A DNA stretch of 64,000 nt from Paragyromitra xinjiangensis. Taxonomy: Eukaryota; Ascomycota; Pezizomycetes; Pezizales; Discinaceae. The stretch is taken from contig JBCAMK010000016.1 of assembly GCA_038503065.1 (NCBI GenBank), positions 1,426,001 through 1,490,000 on the forward strand, in the 5' to 3' direction. This document shows positions 63,590 to 64,000 of this stretch, in pieces (positions within the stretch are counted from its first letter, which is position 1; every line of letters starts with the position of its first letter). The position numbers and the translations under genes are program-made. A model generated the notes under the pieces. That model worked only from the letters and a program-made list of their open reading frames with translations, ran no database searches and was not told the DNA's origin.

Positions 63590-64000
63590 TCTGAATTAGG
63601 AAGTACTATTCTAATTATCGTGTTGTAATATTGGGGACATAGGGAGGAATAGAAGGCTCGATTGTTTGCTTGCTAGAGGTGGGCATATGATCCCTATCTA
63701 AATACTCGTGTAGTAGCTCTCCCGGGTGCCCGAGTGCCTGTGTGCTCGGGTGCCTGTCTCTCAATCATTTCCGACCCCGAAGCTACGTCCCGTATTAGGA
63801 AGCATCTCCGACATATCTGTTGAAATATTGGGACGTAGGGAGGAACAGAAGACTTGATTGCTTGCTTGCTAGGTGGGCATACGGCCCCTATCTAAATAGC
63901 TCTCTCGGGTGGCCGAGTGCCCGTGTGCTCGGGTACCTGTCTCTCAATCATTTCCGACTCCGAAGGGCCAAGCCCCGTATTAGGCCTAGGAAGCATCTCC
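63590..64000. repeat. Direct tandem repeat of about 197 bp, running off the right edge
   Basis: The segment starting AATATTGGGG at 63627 recurs from 63824 (AATATTGGGACGTAGGGAGG, GCTTGCTAG, CCCTATCTAAATA, GTGTGCTCGGGT, CTGTCTCTCAATCATTTCCG, CGTATTAGGAAGCATCTCC shared with scattered differences). A weaker start of a preceding unit is at about 63593, and a further unit may begin at about 63978. Possibly a satellite array or arrayed remnant continuing outside. Confidence 0.75.

Overview
The window is nuclear DNA of a filamentous ascomycete (Pezizomycotina). Host genes carry short GT-AG introns, mostly under about 70 nt, and the products are typical of these fungi: a GMC oxidoreductase, an AA9 lytic polysaccharide monooxygenase, a Kex2-processed secreted protein, a PR-1/CAP protein, a flavocytochrome b2-like dehydrogenase and an FMO. 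The repeats are fungal retrotransposons. I cannot name the species.

Left part (1-28.2 kb): a GMC oxidoreductase running off the left edge (minus, nine resolved exons); an unrecognised 264-residue protein; a membrane-anchored pepsin-like protein that has lost a catalytic Asp; a five-exon AA9 LPMO; a large Asn/Gly-rich secreted precursor with dibasic processing sites; an ankyrin-repeat gene with a locally disturbed frame; a five-exon cytochrome b5/FMN dehydrogenase; and a small Ser/Thr-Pro-rich nuclear-type protein. Between them lie long stretches in which I see no gene.

Middle (28,248-54,603): a nest of four retrotransposons inside one another. The outermost is a full-length LINE (minus strand, ORF1 and ORF2, 14-bp target duplication). 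A chromodomain Gypsy element ('A', plus strand, target duplication CCTGC) sits inside its RNase H domain. Element A is itself hit twice: its 5' LTR by an ORF1-only LINE-like element ('C', duplication TTTCTT), and its gag by a second, 11.2-kb Gypsy element ('B', duplication CCGC, 396-bp LTRs that read as identical). Removing the insertions restores the broken frames arithmetically. Both Gypsy elements have a zero-frame slippery heptamer followed by a perfect hairpin at the gag/pol junction. Element A also appears to prime itself from its own 5' end.

Most unusual content: element B carries, in the envelope position after pol, about 3.1 kb of extra coding sequence (three overlapping frames, probably one protein of about 1,030 residues). 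Its middle looks like a 2-oxoglutarate/Fe(II) dioxygenase. The same element carries seven copies of the palindrome GCGTCGACGC, in both LTRs and at protein linker positions.

Right part (54.6-64 kb): a two-exon CAP/PR-1 secreted protein, a two-exon flavin monooxygenase, then apparently gene-free DNA with an 8-bp tandem repeat and a roughly 197-bp direct repeat at the right edge.
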